The position numbers and the translations under genes are program-made. A stretch of DNA of 64,000 nucleotides from Streptomyces tagetis (GTDB lineage: Bacteria; Actinomycetota; Actinomycetes; Streptomycetales; Streptomycetaceae), in the NCBI RefSeq assembly GCF_018069565.1, contig NZ_JAGPNL010000004.1:372001-436000 (forward strand), given 5' to 3'. Below, one piece after another: positions 16,867 through 25,510 of the stretch. The notes beneath the pieces are model-generated. The model had not been told where the DNA came from and searched no databases. It worked only from the letters and a program-made list of their open reading frames with translations. Every line of letters starts with the position of its first letter. Position 1 is the stretch's first letter.

Positions 16867-17280
16867 GTGTCCCAGATCGCAGGCGAGCCCGCGACCCAGG
16901 ACTTCGTCGAAGTCCGGCTGCCGGCCGCGGGTGCCTACCTGTCGGTGCTGCGTACGGCGACGGCCGGTCTCGCGGCGCGTTTGGACTTCACCCTCGACGA
17001 GATCGAGGATTTGCGCATCGCGGTCGACGAGGCCTGCGCGATCCTGCTCCAGCAGGCCGTGCCCGGCTCGGTGCTCAGTTGCGTCTTCCGCCTCGTCGAC
17101 GACTCGCTGGAGGTCACCGTCTCGGCGCCGACCACGGACGGTCACGCCCCGTCCCGGGACACCTTCGCCTGGACCGTCCTGTCCGCCCTCGCCGGCAAGG
17201 TCTCCTCCGCCGTGGACGAGGACAAGACCGTGTCGATCAGCCTCTACAAACAGCGCGGCGCCGGACCCGGGCCGACGTGA
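16867..17280 (+). CDS. prsH: anti-sigma factor PrsH/UshX (RsbW-like), partner of SigH
   Basis: Cytoplasmic anti-sigma factor with a GHKL ATPase-type fold, 137 residues. LPAAGAYLSVLRTATAGLAARLDFTL leads into the N-box helix DEIEDLRIAVDEACAILLQ; the usual Asn at the end of this box is absent, so kinase activity is uncertain. It should bind and silence the stress sigma factor encoded immediately downstream, as for PrsH (UshX) in S. coelicolor. GTG at 16867 sits five bases after GGAGG; GTG 16861 and TTG 16855 are in frame but overlap that site. The gap to the sigH GTG is 17 bases. Confidence 0.88.
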   Translation: MSQIAGEPATQDFVEVRLPAAGAYLSVLRTATAGLAARLDFTLDEIEDLRIAVDEACAILLQQAVPGSVLSCVFRLVDDSLEVTVSAPTTDGHAPSRDTFAWTVLSALAGKVSSAVDEDKTVSISLYKQRGAGPGPT

Positions 17281-17297
17281 GGAACGGGGACGGGCCG

Positions 17298-18404
17298 GTG
17301 CGGGACGAAGAGCGCGGCACACGGGGGGTTCCGGCCGGGGGCGCACGCCCTCCGGACGAGGCCCGGCGCATGGGGGAGGGCATCGACGGCATCCCCGAGC
17401 AGGCCCGGCCGCATCCCGAGGACGAGACCTCCGCGGAGGCCGTCGGAGCGGCTGGCGGACGGCCGGCGGGGGACGCTGCCGTGCCGAGCACGCCCGCGGG
17501 CGGGCACGACGGGGGCGGCCCCGTCCGGCCGGTCCGAGCGGAGGCGGGGGCTCGGGAAAGGGCGACGGGCGGGACGATGAGCGAGCACGAGAGGCATTCC
17601 GGGGACGCGGCGCCGACGGCGCGCACCACCTCCGGCACGCGGCACGATCCGCAGGACCGCAGCGGGGCGCGGGCGCTCTTCGCCGAGCTGCGCACGCTGG
17701 AGAAGGACAGCCCCGCCTACGCGGAACTGCGCAACCAGCTCGTCCGCATGCACCTGCCGCTCGTCGAGCACCTCGCGCGCCGCTTCCGCAACCGGGGCGA
17801 GCCCCTGGACGACCTCACCCAGGTCGCCACCATCGGACTGATCAAGTCGGTCGACCGCTTCGACCCGGAGCGCGGGGTGGAGTTCTCCACCTACGCCACC
17901 CCGACGGTCGTCGGCGAGATCAAGCGGCACTTCCGGGACAAGGGCTGGGCGGTGCGCGTCCCGCGCCGGCTCCAGGAGCTGCGGCTGTCGCTGACGACGG
18001 CGACCGCGGAGCTGTCCCAGTTGCACGGCCGCTCCCCCACCGTGCACGAGCTGGCCGAGCGGCTGGCGATCTCGGAGGAGGAGGTCCTGGAGGGTCTGGA
18101 GTCCGCCAACGCGTACTCCACGCTCTCCCTGGACGTGCCCGACACCGACGACGAGTCGCCGGCGGTCGCGGACACCCTCGGCGCGGAGGACGAGGCGCTG
18201 GAGGGGGTCGAGTACCGGGAGTCGCTCAAGCCGCTCCTGGAGGACCTGCCGCCGCGCGAGAAGCGCATCCTGCTGCTGCGCTTCTTCGGCAACATGACCC
18301 AGTCGCAGATCGCGCAGGAGGTCGGCATCTCCCAGATGCACGTGTCGCGGCTGCTCGCCCGCACGCTGGCGCAGCTACGGGAGAAACTGCTGGTCGAGGA
18401 GTAG
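17298..18404 (+). CDS. sigH: SigB/SigF-family stress and development sigma factor SigH
   Basis: Alternative sigma factor directing RNA polymerase to osmotic-stress and development promoters. From GTG at 17298 the product is 368 residues. About 95 residues of Gly/Pro/Ala-rich extension come first, then region 2 (DLTQVATIGLIKSVDRFDPERG), region 3 and region 4 with helix-turn-helix NMTQSQIAQEVGISQMHVSRLL. An ATG at 17577 would give a 275-residue form and an ATG at 17370 an intermediate one. S. coelicolor SigH is known to be made in several sizes. The same frame stays open through the whole of prsH, back to 16845. Confidence 0.9.
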   Translation: MRDEERGTRGVPAGGARPPDEARRMGEGIDGIPEQARPHPEDETSAEAVGAAGGRPAGDAAVPSTPAGGHDGGGPVRPVRAEAGARERATGGTMSEHERHSGDAAPTARTTSGTRHDPQDRSGARALFAELRTLEKDSPAYAELRNQLVRMHLPLVEHLARRFRNRGEPLDDLTQVATIGLIKSVDRFDPERGVEFSTYATPTVVGEIKRHFRDKGWAVRVPRRLQELRLSLTTATAELSQLHGRSPTVHELAERLAISEEEVLEGLESANAYSTLSLDVPDTDDESPAVADTLGAEDEALEGVEYRESLKPLLEDLPPREKRILLLRFFGNMTQSQIAQEVGISQMHVSRLLARTLAQLREKLLVEE

Positions 18405-18466
18405 CGCCACGCGGCTCCCCCGGGCCCCGGGCCGGTACGCGGCCCCGGTGCGGGAAGCCGCGGCGC

Positions 18467-18934
18467 TCACTTGTCCGCGTTGCCGGGGCCCCGGATGCCG
18501 AGCGCCTTGGTCGTCGCCGGGTTCAGCAGCAGGACCAGCGAGGTGACGGACACCACGGCGAGGGCGATACCGGCCGGGATGGCCACGCTGTCGGCCTGGA
18601 GCAGGCTGTAGGCCACCGGCAGCGCCATGATCTGCGTGATGACGGCGGGTCCGCGGCTCCAGCCGCGCCGGGCGAGCAGGCCCCGGGCGGCGAGCAGCGG
18701 CAGCAGGGCGAGGACGATCAGGGTGACGCCGCCGGTGAGGGCCGAGGTGCGGTCGTCGGGGTGGCCGACGAGGCCGCCGACGAGCATCCAGGCGCCGCCC
18801 GCGACGAGGGCGAGCCCCTCCAGCGCGGCGAGCGCCGCCGCGGCGGTCAGCCGGCCGGGCCGGGCGTCCGTCCCGGTGGCGGTCCCCGCGGTGTCCGGGG
18901 CGGCTTCGGGGGTGGGGGTCTGCTCACTGCTCAC
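18467..18934 (-). CDS. small integral membrane protein, unknown function
   Basis: A 155-residue protein with a short polar, Thr/Pro/Ala-rich N-terminus (1-35) and four hydrophobic segments (about 38-58, 66-88, 100-118, 122-142). No enzymatic motif is visible. The GTG at 18934 (VSSEQTPTPEA) is chosen from composition: upstream codons read as Gly/Pro-rich non-coding sequence. It converges on sigH, and its start is 119 bases from the divergent lipid-kinase gene. I do not recognise a characterised family. Confidence 0.78.
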   Translation of the reverse strand: MSSEQTPTPEAAPDTAGTATGTDARPGRLTAAAALAALEGLALVAGGAWMLVGGLVGHPDDRTSALTGGVTLIVLALLPLLAARGLLARRGWSRGPAVITQIMALPVAYSLLQADSVAIPAGIALAVVSVTSLVLLLNPATTKALGIRGPGNADK

Positions 18935-19053
18935 CCCTGAAGGGTAGCCCCCGCCCCACGGCGGGCCCCGCCCCCCGCGTCCGGCTCCCACCGGCCCTTC
19001 GGTCCCTCCCTCGGACTGGGCCGGGGTACCACCCAGTAGGTACCCTGCACCCC

Positions 19054-20022
19054 ATGCGTGCACTTCTCGTGGTCAACCCGGCGGCAACCACCACGAGCGC
19101 GCGTACGCGCGATGTGCTGATCCACGCGCTCGCCAGCGAGATGAAGCTGGAGGCGGTCACCACCGAGTACCGCGGCCACGCGCGCGACCTCGCCCGGCAG
19201 GCGGCGCGCGGCGAGGACATCGACCTCGTGGTCGCCCTCGGCGGCGACGGCACCGTCAACGAGGTCGTCAACGGGCTGCTGCACGCCGGCCCCGATCCGG
19301 ACCGGCTGCCCGGCCTCGCCGTGGTCCCCGGCGGATCGACCAACGTCTTCGCCCGCGCCCTCGGCCTGCCCAACCACGCCGTGGAGGCCACCGGCGCCCT
19401 GCTGGACGCGCTGCGCGAGGGCCGGGAGCGCACCGTCGGACTGGGACTGGCCTCCGGCACCCCGGGCACCGACGACGAGGCGGTGCCGGGCCGCTGGTTC
19501 ACCTTCAACGCGGGGCTCGGTTTCGACGCCGGGGTGGTCGGCCGGGTGGAGCAGCACCGGGAACAGGGCCGGAAGTCCACCCACGCCCTGTACGTGCGCC
19601 AGGTGGTGCGTCAGCTCTTCGGCGAGCCGCACCGCCGCCAGGGGATGATCACACTGGAGCGGCCCGGCGCGGAGCCGGTCGACGATCTGGTGCTCTCCAT
19701 AGTCTCCAACACGTGCCCCTGGACGTTTCTCGGCAATCGCCCGATCTACGCGTCACCTAAAGCCTCGTTCGATACCGGGCTCGACCTCTTCGGCCTCAGC
19801 CGCCTGTCGACGGCCGCGGTTGCCCGGTATGGCACCCAGTTGCTCACTTCGTCCCCCGAGCGCGGCCCCCGGGGCAGGCATGCGGTGTCCCTGCACGATC
19901 TGACCGAGTTCACCTTGCATTCGAAGGTGCCACTGCCCCTCCAGATGGACGGTGACCACCTGGGGCTGCGTACCAGCGTGACGTTCACAGGCGTACGCCG
20001 TGCACTGCGTGTGATTGTGTGA
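19054..20022 (+). CDS. diacylglycerol kinase-like (DAGK_cat) lipid kinase
   Basis: Predicted lipid kinase of the DagK/YegS family, 322 residues, using ATP to phosphorylate a diacylglycerol-type lipid at the membrane face. The ATP site shows VNPAATTTS (8-16), LVVALGGDGTVNEVVNG (58-74) and VVPGGSTNVFARALG. The C-terminal beta domain ends with LPLQMDGDHLG, where QMDGD fits the family's second active-site motif. No ribosome site precedes the ATG. A TACCCT hexamer at 19041-19046, 7 bases before the start, suggests a leaderless transcript (inference). Confidence 0.9.
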   Translation: MRALLVVNPAATTTSARTRDVLIHALASEMKLEAVTTEYRGHARDLARQAARGEDIDLVVALGGDGTVNEVVNGLLHAGPDPDRLPGLAVVPGGSTNVFARALGLPNHAVEATGALLDALREGRERTVGLGLASGTPGTDDEAVPGRWFTFNAGLGFDAGVVGRVEQHREQGRKSTHALYVRQVVRQLFGEPHRRQGMITLERPGAEPVDDLVLSIVSNTCPWTFLGNRPIYASPKASFDTGLDLFGLSRLSTAAVARYGTQLLTSSPERGPRGRHAVSLHDLTEFTLHSKVPLPLQMDGDHLGLRTSVTFTGVRRALRVIV

Positions 20023-20283
20023 GCAGAAGCGGCGAAAGTCCTTTCACTCGAACGTTTAGGCCAGGGTCCACCCCATGGAAGTACGGCTGTGACCTAGTCG
20101 ACACCGAAGAATCAAAAAAAACTTTCCGGAAGGGGTTGTATCCGCCGCTGAGGTTTGCGAGTCTCTACGTGGCGATCGGGACGGGCCCGCAACACCGGCC
20201 CCCACAGATCACCGGAACCCCTCTTCAAACCACAGGACTACGCCAGGGAATCTGGCGGTAGGCCCTTCACTTGTTGAGGGATT

Positions 20284-20299
20284 CGTGAAAGCGTTCACA
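20284..20299 (+). promoter_or_regulatory. CRP-like palindrome upstream of wblE
   Basis: CGTGAAAGCGTTCACA fits the CRP/GlxR consensus TGTGA-N6-TCACA at 9 of its 10 fixed positions and is centred about 51 bases before the wblE start. The related M. tuberculosis whiB1 promoter is CRP-controlled. The rest of the 320-base gap (20023-20342) holds no gene; no clear -10/-35 pair was found at normal spacing. Confidence 0.55.
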
Positions 20300-20342
20300 T
20301 TCACAAGCACCCAGCACGTAATATCAAGGAGAGGTAGCAGCC

Positions 20343-20600
20343 ATGGACTGGCGTCACCGCGCCGTTTGCCGCGAGGAAGACCCCGAGCTCTTCTTCCCCA
20401 TCGGCAACACCGGTCCCGCGCTGCTGCAGATCGAGGAAGCCAAGGCCGTCTGCCGTCGCTGCCCGGTGATCGAGCAGTGTCTGCAGTGGGCGCTCGAGTC
20501 CGGTCAGGACTCCGGCGTCTGGGGTGGTCTCAGCGAGGACGAGCGCCGCGCGATGAAGCGCCGTGCCGCCCGCAACCGGGCTCGTCAGGCATCCGCCTGA
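20343..20600 (+). CDS. wblE: WhiB-like iron-sulfur regulator WblE (WhiB1 orthologue)
   Basis: An 85-residue Wbl protein that holds a [4Fe-4S] cluster and acts with the principal sigma factor. The four cluster Cys are Cys9, Cys37, Cys40 and Cys46 (CRRCPVIEQC), followed by the GVWGG turn (58-62) and a basic DNA-binding tail KRRAARNRARQ. Near-identity to remembered S. coelicolor WblE and similarity to essential WhiB1 of mycobacteria support the name. AAGGAGAGG precedes the ATG at good spacing. Upstream lies a CRP-like palindrome; downstream is an 18-bp tandem repeat before a convergent kinase gene. Confidence 0.93.
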   Translation: MDWRHRAVCREEDPELFFPIGNTGPALLQIEEAKAVCRRCPVIEQCLQWALESGQDSGVWGGLSEDERRAMKRRAARNRARQASA

Positions 20601-20809
20601 CCAACCACCCCTGCTGACAGCCTGAGCTTGGCGGCGCGTACAGCGAGTACGCAACTCCCGCCCCCGAGCCGCAGCGCGCAGTATCCCCGATGCTCCCGAG
20701 CTCGACTCACCGAGCAGGGGGGACACCAACGCACGAGCACTGGCCTCGGACCGTCACCGGTCCGGGGCCTTTCGCTCGTTCGGAGGGCTTTCCCTCTCAC
20801 GAGGCGAGG

Positions 20810-20937
20810 GCTGTCACGAACACAAAAGCCGTCACGCATACACGCATACAAGAGCCGTCACGGACACAAGAGCCGTCACGAATACGAGAGCTGTCCCGAA
20901 TACCGGCGCCGGCCCGAATACCAGGGCCGTCACGAAC
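20810..20937. repeat. 18-bp tandem repeat array
   Basis: Seven degenerate copies of an 18-base unit, typified by GCCGTCACGAATACGAGA (20872-20889): starts at 20810, 20828 (26 bases, with an 8-base CGCATACA duplication), 20854, 20872, 20890, 20908 and a partial at 20926. It fills the gap between wblE and the convergent kinase gene (20601-20957), which holds no other gene. The unit is six codons long, yet it lies outside both genes. Confidence 0.85.
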
Positions 20938-20957
20938 GGCCCCGCGCCACCGCCTCG

Positions 20958-22424
20958 CTACTTCCGCGGCGGCACCGGGATGTCGAGGATCACCTGGGTG
21001 CCGCGGTCCGGCGCCGGGACCATGTCGAAGGAGCCGCCCAACTCCCCCTCCACCAGGGTGCGGACGATCTGGAGCCCCAGGTTGCCCGAGCGGTGCGGGT
21101 CGAAGTCCGCGGGCAGGCCCACCCCGTCGTCCTGGACCGTGACGAGGAGCCGCGCCTCCCGGCTCGTGCCGCCCCGGACCGCGGTGACCTCGACGGTGCC
21201 GGTGTCGCCCTCGCGGAAGCCGTGCTCCAGCGCGTTCTGCAACACCTCGGTCAGCACCATCGACAGCGGGGTGGCCACCTCGGCGTCCAGGATGCCGAAG
21301 CGTCCCGAGCGCCGACCGGTGACCTTGCCCGGCGAGATCTCCGCCACCATGGCGACCACCCGGTCGGCGATCTCGTCGAACTCCACCCTCTCGTCCAGGT
21401 TCTGAGACAGCGTCTCGTGCACGATGGCGATCGAGCCGACCCGGCGCACCGCCTCCTCCAGCGCCGCGCGCCCCCGCTCGGACTCGATACGGCGGGCCTG
21501 GAGCCGCAGCAGCGCCGCGACGGTCTGGAGGTTGTTCTTCACCCGGTGGTGGATCTCCCGGATGGTGGCGTCCTTGGTGATCAGCTCGCGTTCGCGGCGG
21601 CGCAGCTCCGTGACGTCGCGCAGCAGGACCAGGGAACCGATGCGCGTCCCCTTGGGCTTGAGCGGGATGGCGCGGAACTGGATCACCCCGCCGCGCGCCT
21701 CGACCTCGAACTCGCGCGGCGCCCAGCCGCTGGCCAGCTTGGCGAGCGCCTCGTCCACCGGGGCCCGGGACGGGGCGAGTTCCGCCGTGGTCTCGCCCAG
21801 GTGGTGTCCGACCAGGTCGGCGGCGAGTCCGAGGCGGTGGTACGCGGAGAGGGCGTTGGGCGAGGCGTACTGGACGATGCCGTCCGCGTCGAGCCGGATC
21901 AGGCCGTCGCCGACGCGCGGCGAGGCGTCCATGTCGACCTGCTGGTTCTCGAACGGGAAGGCGCCGGCCGCGATCATCTGGGCGAGGTCGGAGGCGCTCT
22001 GGAGGTACGTCAGCTCCAGCCGGCTCGGGGTGCGCACGGTGAGCAGGTTGGTGTTGCGGGCGATGACGCCGAGGACGCGTCCCTGGCGGCGCACGGGGAT
22101 GGACTCGACGCGGACCGGGACCTCCTCGCGCCACTCCGGGTCGCCCTCGCGCACGATCCGGCCCTCGTCCAGGGCGACGTCCAGCAGCGGGCGCCGGCCG
22201 CGCGGCACGAGGTGGCCGATCATGTCGTCCTGGTACGAGGTGGGGCCGGTGTTGGGCCGCATCTGGGCGACGGAGACGTACCGGGTGCCGTCGCGGGTGG
22301 GGACCCACAGGACGAGGTCGGCGAAGGAGAGGTCGGAGAGGAGCTGCCACTCCGAGACCAGCAGGTGCAGCCACTCCAGGTCGGATTCGTCGAGGAGCGT
22401 GTGCTGGGTTACGAGTTCGTTCAT
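20958..22424 (-). CDS. PdtaS-like sensor histidine kinase (GAF-PAS-HisKA_2)
   Basis: Soluble two-component sensor kinase, 488 residues, with no membrane segment. Domains: N-terminal GAF-like sensor (about 10-150), PAS domain (about 170-270, RLDADGIVQYASPNAL), HisKA_2 dimerisation helix REIHHRVKNNLQT with phospho-His293, and HATPase_c with N box EVLQNALEHGF and G box VQDDGVGLPADF. This matches PdtaS, whose partner PdtaR is an ANTAR regulator acting on transcription termination; no response regulator lies nearby, so it is an orphan here. Start 22424 (MNELVTQHTL) is the known family N-terminus, though no strong ribosome site is seen. Confidence 0.9.
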   Translation of the reverse strand: MNELVTQHTLLDESDLEWLHLLVSEWQLLSDLSFADLVLWVPTRDGTRYVSVAQMRPNTGPTSYQDDMIGHLVPRGRRPLLDVALDEGRIVREGDPEWREEVPVRVESIPVRRQGRVLGVIARNTNLLTVRTPSRLELTYLQSASDLAQMIAAGAFPFENQQVDMDASPRVGDGLIRLDADGIVQYASPNALSAYHRLGLAADLVGHHLGETTAELAPSRAPVDEALAKLASGWAPREFEVEARGGVIQFRAIPLKPKGTRIGSLVLLRDVTELRRRERELITKDATIREIHHRVKNNLQTVAALLRLQARRIESERGRAALEEAVRRVGSIAIVHETLSQNLDERVEFDEIADRVVAMVAEISPGKVTGRRSGRFGILDAEVATPLSMVLTEVLQNALEHGFREGDTGTVEVTAVRGGTSREARLLVTVQDDGVGLPADFDPHRSGNLGLQIVRTLVEGELGGSFDMVPAPDRGTQVILDIPVPPRK

Positions 22425-22777
22425 GGAGGGCACGGGCCGAGCGTACCCGCCGGCGCGGACGGCGACGGGAACCGGCCGGTCGGCGGCCGTTTCCGGCCAG
22501 GCAGTGAGGAGGCGGCCCGGGGTGCGGAGACGGCCCGGGGGCGGGATCAGCCGCGGGCCGCGGCGCCTGGGAGGGACCCTCGACCCTCCCGGCACCGCAG
22601 CCCGGAGCACCATCGGCCGGGGGTGTGCGGTCCCGTTCGGCCGAGGGGTGAGGAACCGGGGCAGTCAGGGCAGAGAGCCGCGGTTCCTCGGTCCGCCCTC
22701 CTGTGCGGGGAAGGCGGAAGTCCGGCGTCCAGCGTGCGTGCGGTGTGCGGTGTGTGCGTGCGTGCCGTCGTGGCCAT

Positions 22778-22793
22778 TGTGGACTAGACCACT
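22778..22793. promoter_or_regulatory. DasR-binding site (dre), distal to nagB
   Basis: TGTGGACTAGACCACT matches the dre consensus ACTGGTCTAGACCACT at 13 of 16 positions, including the full CTAGACCACT right half. It lies 345 bases before nagB, between nagB and the divergent kinase gene. Confidence 0.75.
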
Positions 22794-22981
22794 ACGGGTG
22801 TCCATGCGGCGGACGCTCTTTGTCCGTGCCGCCTTCGGGCCCGGTGCCGAAGCGGCCGGGCGTCCGGCAGAAGCCTAACCCGCCCGGCCCGGAAAGGGGG
22901 CCGGGCGGGACCGCGCGGGACGTCCGCGGCGCCCGCGCGCGGGGTGTCGGAGCCCGGTGTTCCCGGGGTCTCCTCTGTTAG

Positions 22982-22997
22982 ATTGGTCTAAACCACA
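22982..22997 (+). promoter_or_regulatory. DasR-binding site (dre), proximal to nagB
   Basis: ATTGGTCTAAACCACA matches the dre consensus at 13 of 16 positions. It is 141 bases upstream of the nagB start, consistent with repression of nagB until GlcN-6-P releases DasR. Confidence 0.85.
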
Positions 22998-23137
22998 TCG
23001 TCCTCAGGTCCCCGCCTCCGGGCTGTGCGCTTCGCGCCCTTTACTCTCGGGACGCACGGCATCGGAATCCGTGGTCCGCACCCGCACCGCCGGGGCCGGG
23101 CAGCGGATGGGTCCCTCTCTTGAAACGGCAGGCCAGC

Positions 23138-23923
23138 GTGGAAGTTGTCATCGTTCCGGACGCCAAGGCAGGCGGCGAACTCGTGGCCGAGGCCATGGTG
23201 CGGCTGCTCAGGCGCAAGCCCGACGCCCTGCTGGGGGTGGCCACCGGCTCGACCCCGCTGCCGGTGTACGAGGCGCTGGCGGCGCGGGTGCGCTCGGGCG
23301 CCGTGGACGTCTCCGAGGCGCGGATCGCGCAGCTCGACGAGTACGTCGGGCTGCCCGTGGACCACCCGGAGTCGTACCGCTCGGTGCTCCGGCGCGAGGT
23401 GCTGGACCCGCTCGGGCTCGGCGCCGACGCGTTCCTCGGCCCCGACGGCTCCGACGAGGACGTGGTGGGCGCCTGCGCGTCCTACGAGAAGGCCCTGGCG
23501 GCCGCCGGCGGCGTGGACTTCCAGCTCCTGGGCATCGGCACCGACGGGCACATCGGGTTCAACGAGCCCTGCTCCTCGCTGTCCTCGCGCACCCGGATCA
23601 AGACGCTGACCGAGCAGACCCGCGCCGACAACGCGCGCTTCTTCGACGGCGACGTCGAGCAGGTCCCGCACCACGTGATCACGCAGGGCGTCGGCACCAT
23701 CCTGGAGGCCCGGCACGTGGTGCTGCTGGCCACCGGCGCCTCCAAGGCCGAGGCGGTCGCCGCGAGCGTGGAGGGCCCGCTGGCGGCCGTCTGCCCGGCC
23801 TCCGCGCTGCAACTGCACCCGCACGCCACGGTCGTCGTCGACGAGGCCGCCGCGAGCAAGCTGGCGTACGCCGGCTACTTCCGGTACTCCTTCGCGCACA
23901 AGCCCGACTGGCAGGGCATCTGA
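23138..23923 (+). CDS. nagB: glucosamine-6-phosphate deaminase NagB
   Basis: Converts glucosamine-6-P to fructose-6-P and ammonia, the last step of N-acetylglucosamine catabolism in the cytoplasm. The 261-residue protein has the phosphate loop GVATGSTPLPVY (33-44), the general base in QLDEYVG (Asp67), and the active-site loop LGIGTDGHIGFNEP (131-144) with Asp136 and His138. GTG at 23138 (MEVVIVPD) is the usual family start; a TTG six codons upstream is less likely. Two dre sites upstream put it under DasR, whose ligand GlcN-6-P is this enzyme's substrate. A long hairpin follows. Confidence 0.95.
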   Translation: MEVVIVPDAKAGGELVAEAMVRLLRRKPDALLGVATGSTPLPVYEALAARVRSGAVDVSEARIAQLDEYVGLPVDHPESYRSVLRREVLDPLGLGADAFLGPDGSDEDVVGACASYEKALAAAGGVDFQLLGIGTDGHIGFNEPCSSLSSRTRIKTLTEQTRADNARFFDGDVEQVPHHVITQGVGTILEARHVVLLATGASKAEAVAASVEGPLAAVCPASALQLHPHATVVVDEAAASKLAYAGYFRYSFAHKPDWQGI

Positions 23924-23942
23924 CCGGAGCCCCGCGCCCGGT

Positions 23943-23993
23943 ACGGCACAAGGCGCCGGCCCCCTCTCGGAGGGGACCGGCGCCTTGTGCCGT
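23943..23993. terminator. long bidirectional hairpin between nagB and dasD
   Basis: ACGGCACAAGGCGCCGG (23943-23959) pairs with 23977-23993 over 17 bp, and an inner CCCCTCTCGGAGGGG extends the structure. It lies between two convergent genes. Confidence 0.85.
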
Positions 23994-24011
23994 GCCGCGG
24001 GCGTACGGGGG

Positions 24012-25502
24012 TCACACCCCCGCGATGACCTCCGCCGCCGCCCTGCCGCACACCCGGGCCGCGCCGTGGGTGGCCACGTGCAGCGCGCCGCGGGGCTCCG
24101 CCCGGGGGACGCCCATCTCGACCACGACGGTGTCGGGGCGGGCCGCCAGGAGGGCGTCGAGGGCCTCGGCCATCCACGGGTGCCGGTGCTCGTCGCGGAC
24201 GACGGCGACCACTCGGCGCGATCCGGCCGCCGCCAGCGCCTCGCGACCGGCGTCCGGCCCGGCGAAGCTGCCGGTCTCCGTGCCCGGGACCAGCCGGCCC
24301 AGCTCCGCCGCGATGCCCCAGGGCGTCTCGTGACCGACCGCGATGTTGGCGACCGGCGTGAAGGCGGCCACGTAGGGCGCCCCGGCCAGCGGGGTGAAGC
24401 CCTCGGCGCCGGTGACGCGCAGGGCGCGGCGGGCGGCGCGCAGGCCCACCTCCGGGTCGCCGGCGTCCGCGTCCGCCCGGCCGGCCGCGGCCCGCGCGGT
24501 CCAGTCGGCGAGGTCGCGCACGCGCCGGGCCGCGTCGGCGAGCCGTTCCTCGGGCAGTTCGCCGGAGCGCACGGCGGCGACCAGGGCGTCGCACAGCCGC
24601 CGGACGGTCTCCTCGTCGGCGAGGCCGCCGCCCACGCAGATGGCGTCGGCGCCGGCCGCGATGGCCAGGACGCTGCCGCGCTCGATGCCGTAGGCGTCCG
24701 CGATGGCCCGCATCTCCATGCCGTCGGTGACGATCAGGCCGTCGAAGCCGAGTTCGCCGCGGAGCAGGTCGAGCAGGATGCGGCGGGACAACGTTGCCGG
24801 ACGCTCCGCGTCGAGCGCGGGCACCAGGATGTGCGCGCTCATCACGGCCCGGCTGCCCGCGGCGATGGCCGCGCGGAAGGGCCTCAGGTCGCGCTCGGCG
24901 AGGACGGCGGCGTCCACGTCGATACGGGGCAGCGCGTGGTGGGAGTCGACGGCGGTGTCGCCGTGGCCGGGGAAGTGCTTGGTGCAGGCGGCCACTCCCG
25001 CCGACTGCAGCCCGGTGACGTAGGCGGCGGTGTGGCGGGCCGCCAGGTCGGTGTCGGCGCCGAAGGAGCGCACGCCGATCACCGGGTTGTCGGGGTTGGA
25101 GTTGACGTCGGCGGACGGGGCCCAGTTGAGGTTGACCCCGCAGGCCGCGAGGCGGCGGCCCAGTTCGGCGGCGACCTCCCGGGTGAGGACCACGTCGTCC
25201 ACCGCGCCCAGGGCGTGGTTGCCGGGGAAGGAGGAGCCGTCGCGGACCTCCAGGCGGGTGACGTCACCGCCCTCCTCGTCGATGGCGACCAGCACGTCCT
25301 CGCGTTCGGCGCGCAGTCGCGCGGTGAGCGCGGCCAGTTGCTCGGGCGAGGCGATGTTCCGCCCGAACAGGCCGACGGAGGCCAGTCCCTCGCCCAGCCG
25401 GCGCAGCAGCCAGTCGGGGGCGGTGGTGCCGTCGAAGCCGGGCTGGAGGACGGTCAGCGCATCGCGGGTGAGCGTGTCGGTACCGCTGGCGAGCGTCGTC
25501 AT
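24012..25502 (-). CDS. dasD: beta-N-acetylglucosaminidase, glycoside hydrolase family 3 (DasD)
   Basis: Hydrolyses N-acetylglucosamine from chitobiose-type oligosaccharides. The 496-residue protein has a GH3 TIM barrel with the NagZ-type motif KHFPGHGDTAVDSHHALP (175-192), whose Asp-His dyad is the acid/base, and the nucleophile Asp260 in LIVTDGMEMRA. No signal peptide is seen, so it acts in the cytoplasm on imported sugar. The ATG at 25502 is 8 bases after the dasC stop, so it is the last gene of dasABC-D. Its start overlaps nothing and has GAAGGGA about 14 bases upstream. Confidence 0.92.
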   Translation of the reverse strand: MTTLASGTDTLTRDALTVLQPGFDGTTAPDWLLRRLGEGLASVGLFGRNIASPEQLAALTARLRAEREDVLVAIDEEGGDVTRLEVRDGSSFPGNHALGAVDDVVLTREVAAELGRRLAACGVNLNWAPSADVNSNPDNPVIGVRSFGADTDLAARHTAAYVTGLQSAGVAACTKHFPGHGDTAVDSHHALPRIDVDAAVLAERDLRPFRAAIAAGSRAVMSAHILVPALDAERPATLSRRILLDLLRGELGFDGLIVTDGMEMRAIADAYGIERGSVLAIAAGADAICVGGGLADEETVRRLCDALVAAVRSGELPEERLADAARRVRDLADWTARAAAGRADADAGDPEVGLRAARRALRVTGAEGFTPLAGAPYVAAFTPVANIAVGHETPWGIAAELGRLVPGTETGSFAGPDAGREALAAAGSRRVVAVVRDEHRHPWMAEALDALLAARPDTVVVEMGVPRAEPRGALHVATHGAARVCGRAAAEVIAGV

Positions 25503-25510
25503 CGGTGGCG

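Larger units (their letters stand above)
22425..23137. other. regulatory gap between kinase gene and nagB
   Basis: This 713-base divergent region carries no gene I can support; open frames in it are low complexity and lack ribosome sites. It contains two DasR sites (22778-22793 and 22982-22997), so most of it is probably the nagB promoter and leader. Confidence 0.6.

Noticed and set aside
20247..20275. GGAAT...GTT resembling a SigR promoter upstream of wblE
   Set aside because: The spacer is 21 bases; SigR promoters need 18 or 19.
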